From Escherichia coli (GTDB lineage: Bacteria; Pseudomonadota; Gammaproteobacteria; Enterobacterales; Enterobacteriaceae), in assembly GCF_036503815.1 (NCBI RefSeq), contig NZ_AP027764.1:1860001-1924000 (forward strand): 64,000 nt of DNA. The letters run 5' to 3'. Position numbers and translations under genes: made by a program. Positions 7,986 through 17,764 of this stretch are shown here, piece after piece; position 1 is the stretch's first letter; every line of letters starts with the position of its first letter. The notes under the pieces were generated by a model. It ran no database searches, had not been told where the DNA came from, and saw only the letters and a program-made list of their open reading frames with translations.

Positions 7986-8019
7986 CTGCCGGATGTGGCG
8001 TGAATGCCTTCTCCGGCAG
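7986..8019. repeat. REP element downstream of baeR
   Basis: CTGCCGGA (7986-7993) and TCCGGCAG (8012-8019) frame a typical REP with the inner ATGTGGCGTGAATGCCTT. It lies 9 bases beyond the end of the baeR coding region, so it would fall in the 3' end of the mdtABCD-baeSR transcript. Confidence 0.75.
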
Positions 8020-8028
8020 GTAAAAATG

Positions 8029-8751
8029 TTAAACGATGCGGCAGGCGTCGGCTTCCCAGCGATAACCGACACCGTAGACGGCGCGGATAAAAGACTGCTC
8101 TTCGTCCAGAGCTTCCAGCTTGCGACGCAGGTTTTTAATGTGGCTGTCGATGGTGCGGTCAGTTACTACGCGGTAGTCGTCATAAAGATGATTGAGCAAT
8201 TGCTCGCGGGAGAACACTTTTCCTGGTTCATGAGAGAGTGTTTTCAGCAGACGAAATTCCGCAGGCGTCAGGTCAAGCATTTTACCGCGCCATGAAGCCT
8301 GAAAACGACCTTCGTCGATAATCAACGGGCTTTCGGCATCCTGTTGCTGCAACTCGCGCTGCGGTTTGCAACGGCGCAAAATGGTTTTGACGCGCGCTAC
8401 CACTTCCCGTGGACTGTACGGCTTACAGATATAATCATCTGCGCCAATCTCCAGCCCGAGCAGGCGGTCGATCTCTTCGATTTTTGCTGTCACCATCACG
8501 ATCGGAATGTCAGAAAAACGACGAATCTCCCGACACAACGTCAGGCCATCGGTGCCAGGGAGCATCAGATCCAACAGGATCAGATCCGGTGGTGTCTGGC
8601 GCACATACGGCAGTACCTGATCGCCGTGGCTGATAAGCGTCGGCGCATAGCTCGCAGCAAGCAGATAATCAATAAGCAACTGCCCCAGCTTCGGTTCATC
8701 TTCCACGATCAAAATACGTGGCGTGTTTTCGTCGATTGGTAACTCGGTCAT
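8029..8751 (-). CDS. baeR: Response regulator BaeR
   Basis: The 240-residue product is an OmpR/PhoB-type regulator. The receiver domain (about residues 12-125) has the acidic pair E17-D18, the phosphoacceptor D61 in LILLDLMLPG and the lysine of ICKPYS; the C-terminal winged helix (about 135-235) includes LTPAEFRLLKTL and VVTDRTIDSHIKNLRRKL. Phosphorylated by BaeS, it activates mdtABCD-baeSR, acrD and spy in response to envelope stress (indole, flavonoids, tannin, zinc, misfolded pilins). Its ATG overlaps the end of baeS by 4 bases (ATGA-type coupling). It is the last gene of the leftward efflux operon. Confidence 0.98.
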   Translation of the reverse strand: MTELPIDENTPRILIVEDEPKLGQLLIDYLLAASYAPTLISHGDQVLPYVRQTPPDLILLDLMLPGTDGLTLCREIRRFSDIPIVMVTAKIEEIDRLLGLEIGADDYICKPYSPREVVARVKTILRRCKPQRELQQQDAESPLIIDEGRFQASWRGKMLDLTPAEFRLLKTLSHEPGKVFSREQLLNHLYDDYRVVTDRTIDSHIKNLRRKLEALDEEQSFIRAVYGVGYRWEADACRIV

Positions 8752-10151
8752 ACTTCTCTCTGTAAATCCCGTTCCAGCGGTAACTCTACTGTAATGCTTA
8801 CCCCGCCAAAAGGCGAATGAGCGGCAACAATGCGACCATTATGTGCTTCAACAATGTTAAGACAAATCGCCAGCCCCAGGCCGGAACCGCCGCTGGCACG
8901 GTTGCGGGAACCTTCGGTGCGATAAAAACGCTCAAACAATTTTTGCAGTTGATCGTCACTAACGCCCGGTGCACTGTCGGCAAAGGTCAGACGCACCGTT
9001 TTGTCATGTTGCTCGGCAGAGATATGCAGGCTGCCGCCGCTGTCGGTATAGCGCAGGCTGTTTTCCAGTAAGTTATTGAACAACTGCATTAAACGATCGC
9101 GATCGCCAAATACGGTAATGCTGTCTGGCAGGGAAAATTGCAGTTTCAGCCCGCGGCTGGCGAAACGCTCACGAAATGCGCCACCCGCGACTTCCAGTAG
9201 CGGGATCAGATCCACCGACGATTTCTGGTAGGCGAGAGCGCCTTCATCAGACATCGACAATTGATGAAGATCATCCACCAGTTTGGTCAGTGTACCGACC
9301 TCTGCCTGTAAAGAAGCCACCGTCTCCGGGGTGAATTTACGCACGCCATCCTGAATAGCTTCCAGTTCGCCGCGCAGTACCGCTAAAGGTGTGCGCAGCT
9401 CGTGGGAGATATCGGCCATAAAATCGCGGCGCATCTGTTGGTTTTTCTCCAGCGTGCTGGCGAGCTGGTTGAAGTCTTGCGCCAGTTTGCCCAATTCATC
9501 TTCACTGGTGGGCGTCACGCGAGTAGTGAAATCGCCCGCTGCCAGTTTGTGTGTACCGTCCACCAGTCGTTTGACCGGAGCCAGCAAACCGCGCGCCAGT
9601 GGGAATGTCGCCAGCGCCGCTAACAAGGTAGATAAAGCGACAATCAGCCAACTGGTTTGCCTCTGTTGTCTGTCAAAATTGATATCGGTATTGCGGGTCA
9701 GTCGTTCAACAGGGGAGGCGATCACCGCACCCACTTCCGCCCCATTGACCATAATGGGCCGCCGTGTGCCGTCTGGTGGAATCGGTGCTCGCGGGCCAAC
9801 CAGCACTTTGTTGTTTTGATCAACCACCCAGAATTGCGTGCGCCAACCGTGTGGCGGCATACCGGGGCCGGGCTTATCTTCGTTGTTATCATGCTCCAGC
9901 GAACGTAGGATCTGAAATACAAAGCGATCGTTATTACGCAGGAAGCGCCAGTTCCCGTGCTGGGCGTACTGCTCACCAAGCGCATCGCCGAGCATTTGCA
10001 GCCGTTGTTCATTACCATGCTTGATGTAATCGATAAAGCCGCGCTCAAAACTGATACGTACCGCCCAGTGCATCGTGATCAATAAGACAATGCAGGTGGC
10101 GAAAATCGCCAGAAACAGTTTGCCGGTAATACCGGGTCGCCAGAACTTCAT
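8748..10151 (-). CDS. baeS: Sensor histidine kinase BaeS
   Basis: The product has 467 residues, full length. Order: transmembrane helix 1 (about residues 12-32), periplasmic sensor (about 33-165), transmembrane helix 2 (about 166-187), HAMP linker, DHp helix with phosphoacceptor histidine in ADISHELRTPLAV (near residue 250), and a HATPase_c domain with the N-box LLENSLRYTD, a divergent DSAPGVSD G1 box and GGSGLGLAI. It phosphorylates BaeR. Start overlaps mdtD by 4 bases and its end overlaps baeR by 4 bases, so translation is likely coupled through the operon. Confidence 0.98.
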   Translation of the reverse strand: MKFWRPGITGKLFLAIFATCIVLLITMHWAVRISFERGFIDYIKHGNEQRLQMLGDALGEQYAQHGNWRFLRNNDRFVFQILRSLEHDNNEDKPGPGMPPHGWRTQFWVVDQNNKVLVGPRAPIPPDGTRRPIMVNGAEVGAVIASPVERLTRNTDINFDRQQRQTSWLIVALSTLLAALATFPLARGLLAPVKRLVDGTHKLAAGDFTTRVTPTSEDELGKLAQDFNQLASTLEKNQQMRRDFMADISHELRTPLAVLRGELEAIQDGVRKFTPETVASLQAEVGTLTKLVDDLHQLSMSDEGALAYQKSSVDLIPLLEVAGGAFRERFASRGLKLQFSLPDSITVFGDRDRLMQLFNNLLENSLRYTDSGGSLHISAEQHDKTVRLTFADSAPGVSDDQLQKLFERFYRTEGSRNRASGGSGLGLAICLNIVEAHNGRIVAAHSPFGGVSITVELPLERDLQREV

Positions 10152-11563
10152 TGCGCGCTCCTTTTTCGCCGTGAAATAGCGACATTTTGATGCGTATCGT
10201 TTGGCACTCTGGCAAAGACAAACGCCGGAAGGGCGATGATAAACGCCATGCTAAGCCAGGTGTACATAAAGACGGTTTGTGTGGTGCTGCTGTCTACGCT
10301 GACATGCTGTGAACCAAAAAGCCCCAGCAACAGCCCGGCGATGGTGACACCGATACTCATTGATAATTGCATAATCATCGACAGCAGGCTGTTGCCGCTG
10401 CTCGCCAGATTGTCTGGTAGATCTTTCAGCGTCAGGGTGTTCATGGAGGAGAAACGTGTCGAGTTGACCATTCCTTGTAAAAACAGGACGAACGGCAAAA
10501 CGTAGTACCAGCCCAGCAGAGCGGTAGTCATAAACAGCAGGGTGACCAGCGACAGGCCCAGTGTGGTCGCCACCAGTACCCGACGGTAGCCAAAGCGATT
10601 CACCACCTGCACTACAATTCGCTTCATTCCCATGCTGCCGAGCACCATCGGGATCATCATCAGTCCGGCATGGAACGGCGAGAAACCGAGGCCAATCTGT
10701 AAGAAAACCGGTGTCATAAAGGGCAACATGCCACTGCCGATACGTCCGGCAAAGCTCCCCGCCAGGCCCAGCGAAAAGGTACGAGTGCGGAACAGTTTCA
10801 GACTGAACAGGGCGCGGTTGTTGTTTCTGGCGTGCAGCAGATAAAGCACCAGTGCCACCACGCCAATCGCTGCCAGTCCGGCAATCGCCAGCGGTGAAAG
10901 TCCCGTGCCTTTACTGCCATCCAGCGCCAGCGTTAATACCGCCATGCCGACCGCCAGCAACAAAAAACCGGAGAGATCGAAACGCCGCGTCTGCATGGTG
11001 TAGTTTGGCATTAACATCAGCGTGGCGATCGCACCGATAATCCCTACCGGAATGTTGATCAAAAAGATCCAGTGCCAGGACGCGTATTCCACCAGCAGGC
11101 CGCCGAGCGCCGGACCAAGCAGCGGACCGACTTGCCCGGGCAGCGTAACAAAGGTCATCGCCGCCATATATTGCTCGCGCGGTACAATTTTCATCACCGT
11201 CAACCTGCCGACCGGCACCATCATCGCGCCGCCAACGCCCTGTAACGCGCGTGCCAGCAACAGTTCGTTCAGCGTGCCGGAAAGCGCGCAAAACAGTGAA
11301 CCGAGAGTAAACAGCACGATGGCGGTAAAGAAAATATTGCGCACGCCGACTTTGTCCGCCAGCCAGCCGCTGGCGGGCAGCATCACCGCCACGGTCAGTA
11401 CATAAGAGACAATGACCATGTGCATATGCAACGGACTTTCCCCAAGGCTTTGCGCCATTGAGGGAAGGGCGGTGTTTACGATGGTGGTGTCCAGCGACTG
11501 CATAAAGAAGCCGAAAGCCACAATCCACAATTGCCAGCGGGTGCTGTCGGGAAGATCTGTCAT
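10148..11563 (-). CDS. mdtD: MFS transporter MdtD (DHA2 type, 14 helices)
   Basis: The 471-residue product has about 14 predicted transmembrane helices; MFS motif A-like GWLADKVGVRNIF follows helix 2 and motif C-like GPLLGPALGG lies in helix 5. It belongs to the EmrB/QacA subgroup. Although cotranscribed with mdtABC, K-12 MdtD is not needed for the drug resistance given by MdtABC; citrate or iron-citrate export has been proposed for it (also called IceT). Its ATG is directly next to the mdtC stop and its end overlaps baeS. Confidence 0.95.
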   Translation of the reverse strand: MTDLPDSTRWQLWIVAFGFFMQSLDTTIVNTALPSMAQSLGESPLHMHMVIVSYVLTVAVMLPASGWLADKVGVRNIFFTAIVLFTLGSLFCALSGTLNELLLARALQGVGGAMMVPVGRLTVMKIVPREQYMAAMTFVTLPGQVGPLLGPALGGLLVEYASWHWIFLINIPVGIIGAIATLMLMPNYTMQTRRFDLSGFLLLAVGMAVLTLALDGSKGTGLSPLAIAGLAAIGVVALVLYLLHARNNNRALFSLKLFRTRTFSLGLAGSFAGRIGSGMLPFMTPVFLQIGLGFSPFHAGLMMIPMVLGSMGMKRIVVQVVNRFGYRRVLVATTLGLSLVTLLFMTTALLGWYYVLPFVLFLQGMVNSTRFSSMNTLTLKDLPDNLASSGNSLLSMIMQLSMSIGVTIAGLLLGLFGSQHVSVDSSTTQTVFMYTWLSMAFIIALPAFVFARVPNDTHQNVAISRRKRSAQ

Positions 11564-14500
11564 TTACTCGGTTACCGTTTGTTTAGGTTTACGCGAAAAA
11601 CGCAGCCGCAGACGGTCGAAGAAGAGATACACCACTGGCGTGGTATACAGCGTCAGGAGCTGGCTCATTACCAGACCGCCGACAATGGTGATCCCCAGGG
11701 GTTGGCGCAGCTCCGAGCCGTCACCGCCCGACAACACCAGTGGCAGCGCACCAAACAGCGCCGCCAGGGTAGTCATCATAATCGGGCGAAAACGCAGCAG
11801 ACAGGCCTGGAAAATAGCTTCCTGCGGCGTCAGGTTACCGTGCCGTTGGGCTTCGAGCGCAAAATCGACCATCATAATGGCGTTTTTCTTCACGATGCCG
11901 ATTAATAGCATGATCCCTATCAGGGCGATTAGGCTGAACGGGGCATTGAATAGCTCCAGCGCCAGCAGCGCCCCAACGCCCGCCGAGGGCAGGGTGGAGA
12001 GAATCGTCAGTGGATGCACGTAACTCTCGTAAAGGATACCCAGCACGATATACACCGTGGCGATGGCTGCGATAATCAGGATTACCTGCGAGTTCATCGT
12101 CTCCTGGAATACCTGCGCTGTTCCGGCAAAACTGCCACGCACCGTCGAAGGCACACCAAGCTGGGTCATTGCGCGGTCGATCGCCGCACTGGCGTCCGAG
12201 AGCGATTTCCCGGTCGGCAGGTTAAACGAGATGGTCGAGGCCGCCGATAATCCCTGATGATTCACCGACAGCGGGGCATTCGCCGGTTGCCATTTAGCGA
12301 AATATGACAGAGGGATCGCTTTTCCTTCGTTATTAATGACGAACATTTTTTCCAGTGCACTGATGTCCTGGGTATAGCGCGGATCCACTTCCATCACCAC
12401 TTTATACTGGTTCATCGGCTGGTAAATGGTCGAGATTTGCCGCTGCCCGAAGGCGTTATTCAACAGGCTGTTGGCGGCCTGCACGTCGATTCCCAGTCGT
12501 GCCATAGTGTCGCGGTCGTAAACCAGATTCATCTCCGCGCCGTTATCCTGCTGGTCGGAATTCACGTCCGCCAGTTCCGGTAACGTTGCCAGTTTTTTGC
12601 GGATTTTCGGCTCCCATTCGCGCAGCGCCGCCAGGTCGTCGGATAACAACGTGTACTGATAGCTGGCGTTCGACTGACGTCCGCCAACGCGAATATCCTG
12701 TACCGCCATCAGGAACAGATTCGCCCCCGGTTCTTTCGCCAGCTTCACCCGCAGACGGTCGATAATTTGCTGCGCCGTTTCGCTGCGCTCGTCGCGTGGT
12801 TTGAGAGTGATAAACATCATCCCACTGTTCACCCGCGAGCCACCGGTAAAGCCGGTGACATTATCCACTGCCGGATCGTCACGGATAATTTTCATAAAAT
12901 CCTGCAACTTACCGCGCATCGCCTGAAACGAAATACTCTGATCCGCCTGTATCCCGCCCATCAACACGCCGGTGTCCTGCTCCGGGAAGAAGGTTTTCGG
13001 GATCGAGATATACAGCCAGATATTCAAAGCAATGGTGCCAAGCAGCACCACGCCCACCAGACGGGTATGATTGAGCACCCATTTCAGCGACTTGCCGTAG
13101 CCTTGTTGCAGAGCAACCAACATGCGACCAAAACCACGCAGTCGCTTTTGCTCGCGCGGCTTGCTGGCTTTTAGCATCCAGCCGCACATCATCGGCGTTA
13201 ACGTCAGAGAAACCAGCAACGAAATACCAATGGCGACAGAAAGCGTCACGGCAAATTCGCGTAACAGGCGTCCTGGCAATCCGCCCATCAGCAGCAGCGG
13301 CAGGAACACCGCCACCAGTGACAGACTCATCGACAGCACTGTAAAGCCGACTTCGCGGGTACCTTGCAGTGCGGCTTGCAACGGTTTCATTCCCGCTTCC
13401 AGATGACGGGCAATGTTTTCCAGCACCACGATGGCGTCATCCACCACAAAGCCTGTAGCGATGGTCAGCGCCATTAACGAAAGATTATTGAGACTGAAAC
13501 CACACAGATACATCGCCGCAAACGTACCAATCAGCGAAACCGGCACCGCAACGGCGGGAATAATGGTGGCGCGACCCGAGCGCAGGAATAAAAACACCAC
13601 CAGAATTACCAGCGCCACCGAGATAATCAGCGTTTGCTCGACTTCTTCCAGCGAGGCGCGAATGGTGGGAGAACGATCCTGGGCAATTTGCAGATCAATC
13701 GCCGCCGGAATGGTCTCCTGTAGCTCCGGTAATTTCGCCCGGATGCTGTCTACCGTCTGGATAATATTGGCTTCCGGCAGTTTGCGGATCATCAACAAAA
13801 TAGCCGGTTTAGCGTTGGTCATCCCGGCGTTGCGCACATCCTGCACTGAGTCGGTCACCGTCGCTACATCGCCCAGACGAACCGCGCCGCCGTTGTTGTA
13901 ATGAATAATCAGCGGCTGATATTCAGCGGCGGTTTTCAGTTCATCGTTAGTCTGGATCTGCCAGCGGTGAGTGCCATCTTCCAGCGCCCCCTGCGGTTTA
14001 CGCACGTTGGCATTGCTGATGGCAGTGCGCACATCGTCCAGCGAGACGCCCTGATTAAACAGCGCCTGCGGATTCAGCCCGACGCGCACGGCGGGCAGTG
14101 AGCTGCCGCCAACATCGACATCACCGACACCGTCGATTTGCGAAATCGTCGGAGCCAACTGCGTCGAGGCAAAATCGTACAGTTCACCCTGCGAATAAGT
14201 ATCGGATGTCAGCGTGAGGATCATAATTGGCGCATCCGACGGGTTCGCTTTGCGATAGGTCGGACGGCTGGGCATCCCACTGGGCAGCAAACTTTGTGCA
14301 GCGTTGATCGCCGCCTGCACATCGCGCGCTGCGCCGTTGATATCCCGATCAAAATCAAACTGCAAAATAATACGCGTGCTGCCGAGCGAACTGCTGGAGG
14401 TCATTTCACTGACCCCGGCGATGCGCCCAAGTGAGCGCTCCAGCGGCGTGGCGACGGAAGACGCCATTGTCTCCGGTGATGCACCGGGCAGCGAGGCGCT

Positions 14501-14641
14501 GACCATAATCACCGGAAAATCGACCTGCGGCAGCGGGGCGACCGGCAGCATACGGAAACCCAGTATGCCGCACAGGGTAATGGCGACCGACAGTAAAATC
14601 GTCGCCACCGGGCGGTAAATGAAGAGGGCAAAAAACTTCAC
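11564..14641 (-). CDS. mdtC: RND efflux pump subunit MdtC
   Basis: The 1025-residue product is a full-length RND permease of the HAE1 type with 12 helices and two large periplasmic loops. Helix 4 carries the proton-relay pair in TGFVVDDAIVVLENIARH; the protein starts MKFFALFIYRPVATILLSVAI. MdtC forms a heterotrimer with two MdtB subunits, with MdtA as adaptor and TolC as outer-membrane channel, and exports bile salts, novobiocin and other compounds. Starts one base after mdtB ends and stops one base before mdtD, a fully packed operon. Confidence 0.98.
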   Translation of the reverse strand: MKFFALFIYRPVATILLSVAITLCGILGFRMLPVAPLPQVDFPVIMVSASLPGASPETMASSVATPLERSLGRIAGVSEMTSSSSLGSTRIILQFDFDRDINGAARDVQAAINAAQSLLPSGMPSRPTYRKANPSDAPIMILTLTSDTYSQGELYDFASTQLAPTISQIDGVGDVDVGGSSLPAVRVGLNPQALFNQGVSLDDVRTAISNANVRKPQGALEDGTHRWQIQTNDELKTAAEYQPLIIHYNNGGAVRLGDVATVTDSVQDVRNAGMTNAKPAILLMIRKLPEANIIQTVDSIRAKLPELQETIPAAIDLQIAQDRSPTIRASLEEVEQTLIISVALVILVVFLFLRSGRATIIPAVAVPVSLIGTFAAMYLCGFSLNNLSLMALTIATGFVVDDAIVVLENIARHLEAGMKPLQAALQGTREVGFTVLSMSLSLVAVFLPLLLMGGLPGRLLREFAVTLSVAIGISLLVSLTLTPMMCGWMLKASKPREQKRLRGFGRMLVALQQGYGKSLKWVLNHTRLVGVVLLGTIALNIWLYISIPKTFFPEQDTGVLMGGIQADQSISFQAMRGKLQDFMKIIRDDPAVDNVTGFTGGSRVNSGMMFITLKPRDERSETAQQIIDRLRVKLAKEPGANLFLMAVQDIRVGGRQSNASYQYTLLSDDLAALREWEPKIRKKLATLPELADVNSDQQDNGAEMNLVYDRDTMARLGIDVQAANSLLNNAFGQRQISTIYQPMNQYKVVMEVDPRYTQDISALEKMFVINNEGKAIPLSYFAKWQPANAPLSVNHQGLSAASTISFNLPTGKSLSDASAAIDRAMTQLGVPSTVRGSFAGTAQVFQETMNSQVILIIAAIATVYIVLGILYESYVHPLTILSTLPSAGVGALLALELFNAPFSLIALIGIMLLIGIVKKNAIMMVDFALEAQRHGNLTPQEAIFQACLLRFRPIMMTTLAALFGALPLVLSGGDGSELRQPLGITIVGGLVMSQLLTLYTTPVVYLFFDRLRLRFSRKPKQTVTE

Positions 14642-17600
14642 TTACGCCTCCTCTTCATGACGGACAAAGCGACTTTTGGTCCACAATGCCAGGCGGTCGA
14701 ACAGCAGATAAATCACCGGCGTGGTGAACAGCGTCAGCACCTGGCTAACAATCAGGCCGCCGACCATGCCGATGCCTAACGGACGACGTAGTTCCGCGCC
14801 GACTCCGGTGCTCAACATCAGCGGCAGCGCGCCAAGCAGTGCCGCCAGAGTGGTCATCAGGATCGGACGAAAACGCAGCAAACAGGCCTGGTAAATTGCA
14901 TCGCGCGGCGACATGCCTTGCTCGCGCTCGGCAGCCAGCGCGAAGTCGATCATCATGATGGCGTTTTTCTTCACAATACCGATCAGCAAAATAATGCCGA
15001 TGATGGCGATCACATCCAGTTCGCTACCGGCAATCAGCAACGCCAGCAGTGCGCCAACACCTGCCGTTGGCAACGTCGAGAGAATGGTGATCGGGTGAAT
15101 AAAGCTCTCGTACAGAATGCCGAGCACGATGTACATCGCCACCACTGCCGCGACAATCAGCCAGACAGTGCTGCCCAATGCCGACTGGAAGGCGAGGGTG
15201 CTACCCTGGAACTGCGTGGTGATATCCACCGGCAGATTCAGCGTCTTTTCGGTGTCCATAATCGCCTGCACCGCATCGCCCAGCGAATAGTTATCTGGCA
15301 CGTTAAAGGAGATGGTCGTTACCGGGAACTGATCCAGATGGTTGATGGAGAGCGGCGCAAAACGCTGCTCAATTTTGGCAATTGAGCTTAACGGCACCAC
15401 GCCACCGTCGCTGCTGGTCAGGCGAATGGTATCCAGCGCCGCAAGCCCTGGGGTATTTTCGGTATTGTGCTCCAGCACCACGCGATACTGGTTAGCCTGA
15501 GTATAAATGGTGGAAATCAGTCGCTGACCAAACGCGTTGTACAGGGCGTTATCGACGTCCGCCATGCTGATCCCCAGACGGCTGGCGCTGTCGCGATCAA
15601 CATTGACATACGCCACCAGCCCTTTGTCCTGCCAGTCACTGGAGACATCAGAAAGCTGTGGCAGCTGCTGGAGTTTTTCCACGAGTTGCGGCACCCAGGT
15701 GCTGAGCGCATCCAGCGATGTGGCCTGCAAGGTAAACTGGTACTGGGTGCGGCTGACCTGAGTATCGATAGTCAGATCCTGCGTTGGTTGAAGGAAGAGA
15801 TCGACACCCGGCACTTTATCGACCGCCGATTGTAGACGGGAGATAACTTTTTGCACCCGGTCATCACGTTCATCCAGCGGTTTGAGGTTGATTTGTAAAC
15901 GCGCACTGTTCAGTGATGGGTTAGTGCCATCAACGCCAACAAATGAGGTCAGACTTTGCACTGCCGGATCCTGCAAAATCACATCCGCGACCTGGCGTTG
16001 CCGCTGGGCCATATTGGCAAAGGAGCTGGACTGCGGTGCCTGCAAAGTGCCCTGAATAATGCCGTTGTCCTGTACAGGGAAGAAACCTTTCGGAATGAAC
16101 ACCCATAAGAGAACGCTCAGCAGCAGCGTGCTGAGCGCTACGCTTAAAGTCAGCCACGGATGATTCAGCACTTTCGTAAGTCCACGACCATAGGCGGCAA
16201 TTATCCTGTCGAACATTTTTTCCGAGGCCCGGGAGAAGCGGTTCTGTTTACGCAGCGACTCCTGGCTGAGCATCCGCGCGCACATCATCGGTGTCAGGGT
16301 CAGAGACACCACGGCTGAGATCAAAATCGCGACGGCCAGAGTAATAGCAAATTCGCGGAACAGTCGCCCGACGATATCGCCCATAAACAGCAGTGGGATC
16401 AACACCGCAATCAGTGAGAAGGTCAGCGAGATAATGGTAAAGCCGATTTCACCCGCGCCCTTGAGCGCCGCCGCCAACGGTTTTTCGCCTTTTTCGATAT
16501 AGCGGGAAATGTTTTCGATCACCACGATGGCGTCATCGACCACGAATCCGGTGGCGATAGTTAACGCCATCAGCGTCAGGTTATTGATTGAAAAATCGAG
16601 AAACACCATAACCGCAAAGGTGCCAATTAACGACAGCGGCACGGCGACACCAGGAATGATAGTCGCCGGAATATTGCGCAAAAACAGGTAGATAATCATG
16701 ACTACCAGCGCGATAGCCATCATCAATTCAAACTGGGTATCGTTGACCGATGCGCGGATATTGGTAGTGCGATCGGAAAGTACCGTCACTTTTACCGATT
16801 TCGGCAGACTCTCGGTGAGCTGTGGCAGCATCTGCCGGATGCTGTCGGCGGTGGAGATAATGTTAGCACCAGGCTGGCGCTGAACATTCATCACAATGGC
16901 CTGTTCTTTGTTCGCCCATGCGCCAAGCCAACTGTTTTCTGCGCCTTGTTCAACGGTTGCGACATCACCAAGACGAATCGGCGCGCCGTTCTGGTAGGCA
17001 ATAATTAGCTGGCGATACTCTTCGGCGGATTGCATCTGGTCGTTCGCGGAAAGGGTGACCGCGCGGGAAGGGCCGTCGAGGCTACCTTTAGCCGAGTTAA
17101 CGTTAGCACCGGTAATGGCGGTGCGCACGGTTTCGCTGGTCAGGCCGAGGGCGGCAATCGCCTGGGCGTTAAGTTTGACGCGAACAGCCGGACGCTGACC
17201 GCCGGAAAGCGTCACCAGCCCGACGCCGGAAATCTGCGAGATCTTCTGCGCGACGCGGGTTTCCACCATATCTTCCACTTGCGTCATCGGCATGGCGGTT
17301 GATGTGACGGCAAGCGTCATGATCGGCGGATCTGCCGGATTCACTTTGCTGTATACCGGAGGGTTAGGCAGATCGCTCGGCAACAGGTTAGTGGCGGCGT
17401 TAATCGCGGCCTGCACTTCCTGCTCGGCGACATCCAGCGGTAATGTTAGCTGGAACTGCAAAGTGATAACTGACGCGCCGCCGGAACTTTGCGACGACAT
17501 CTGTTTCAGGCCGGACATCTGCCCGAACTGGCGTTCGAGCGGTGCGGTAACGGCAGAGGTCATGACATCCGGGCTGGCGCCAGGGTAGAGCGTGACCACC

Positions 17601-17764
17601 TGAATGGTCGGATAGTCCACTTCCGGTAGCGCCGAAACGGGCAGGGCGCGATATCCGATAATCCCGGCGAGTAAGATCGCCACCATCAGCAGCGTGGTGG
17701 CAACAGGACGCATAATAAACAGGCGCGACGGACCGCCTGTGCTGCTCGGGGGTAACACCTGCAT
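14642..17764 (-). CDS. mdtB: RND efflux pump subunit MdtB
   Basis: The 1040-residue product is a full-length RND permease. The start MQVLPPSSTGGPSRLF precedes helix 1; helix 4 has TGFVVDDAIVVIENISRY with the two essential aspartates; the second half repeats the fold (IGIVKKNAIMMIDFAL). In the MdtB2C heterotrimer, published mutational work assigns proton translocation to MdtB and drug binding mainly to MdtC. Its ATG overlaps the last base of mdtA. Confidence 0.98.
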   Translation of the reverse strand: MQVLPPSSTGGPSRLFIMRPVATTLLMVAILLAGIIGYRALPVSALPEVDYPTIQVVTLYPGASPDVMTSAVTAPLERQFGQMSGLKQMSSQSSGGASVITLQFQLTLPLDVAEQEVQAAINAATNLLPSDLPNPPVYSKVNPADPPIMTLAVTSTAMPMTQVEDMVETRVAQKISQISGVGLVTLSGGQRPAVRVKLNAQAIAALGLTSETVRTAITGANVNSAKGSLDGPSRAVTLSANDQMQSAEEYRQLIIAYQNGAPIRLGDVATVEQGAENSWLGAWANKEQAIVMNVQRQPGANIISTADSIRQMLPQLTESLPKSVKVTVLSDRTTNIRASVNDTQFELMMAIALVVMIIYLFLRNIPATIIPGVAVPLSLIGTFAVMVFLDFSINNLTLMALTIATGFVVDDAIVVIENISRYIEKGEKPLAAALKGAGEIGFTIISLTFSLIAVLIPLLFMGDIVGRLFREFAITLAVAILISAVVSLTLTPMMCARMLSQESLRKQNRFSRASEKMFDRIIAAYGRGLTKVLNHPWLTLSVALSTLLLSVLLWVFIPKGFFPVQDNGIIQGTLQAPQSSSFANMAQRQRQVADVILQDPAVQSLTSFVGVDGTNPSLNSARLQINLKPLDERDDRVQKVISRLQSAVDKVPGVDLFLQPTQDLTIDTQVSRTQYQFTLQATSLDALSTWVPQLVEKLQQLPQLSDVSSDWQDKGLVAYVNVDRDSASRLGISMADVDNALYNAFGQRLISTIYTQANQYRVVLEHNTENTPGLAALDTIRLTSSDGGVVPLSSIAKIEQRFAPLSINHLDQFPVTTISFNVPDNYSLGDAVQAIMDTEKTLNLPVDITTQFQGSTLAFQSALGSTVWLIVAAVVAMYIVLGILYESFIHPITILSTLPTAGVGALLALLIAGSELDVIAIIGIILLIGIVKKNAIMMIDFALAAEREQGMSPRDAIYQACLLRFRPILMTTLAALLGALPLMLSTGVGAELRRPLGIGMVGGLIVSQVLTLFTTPVIYLLFDRLALWTKSRFVRHEEEA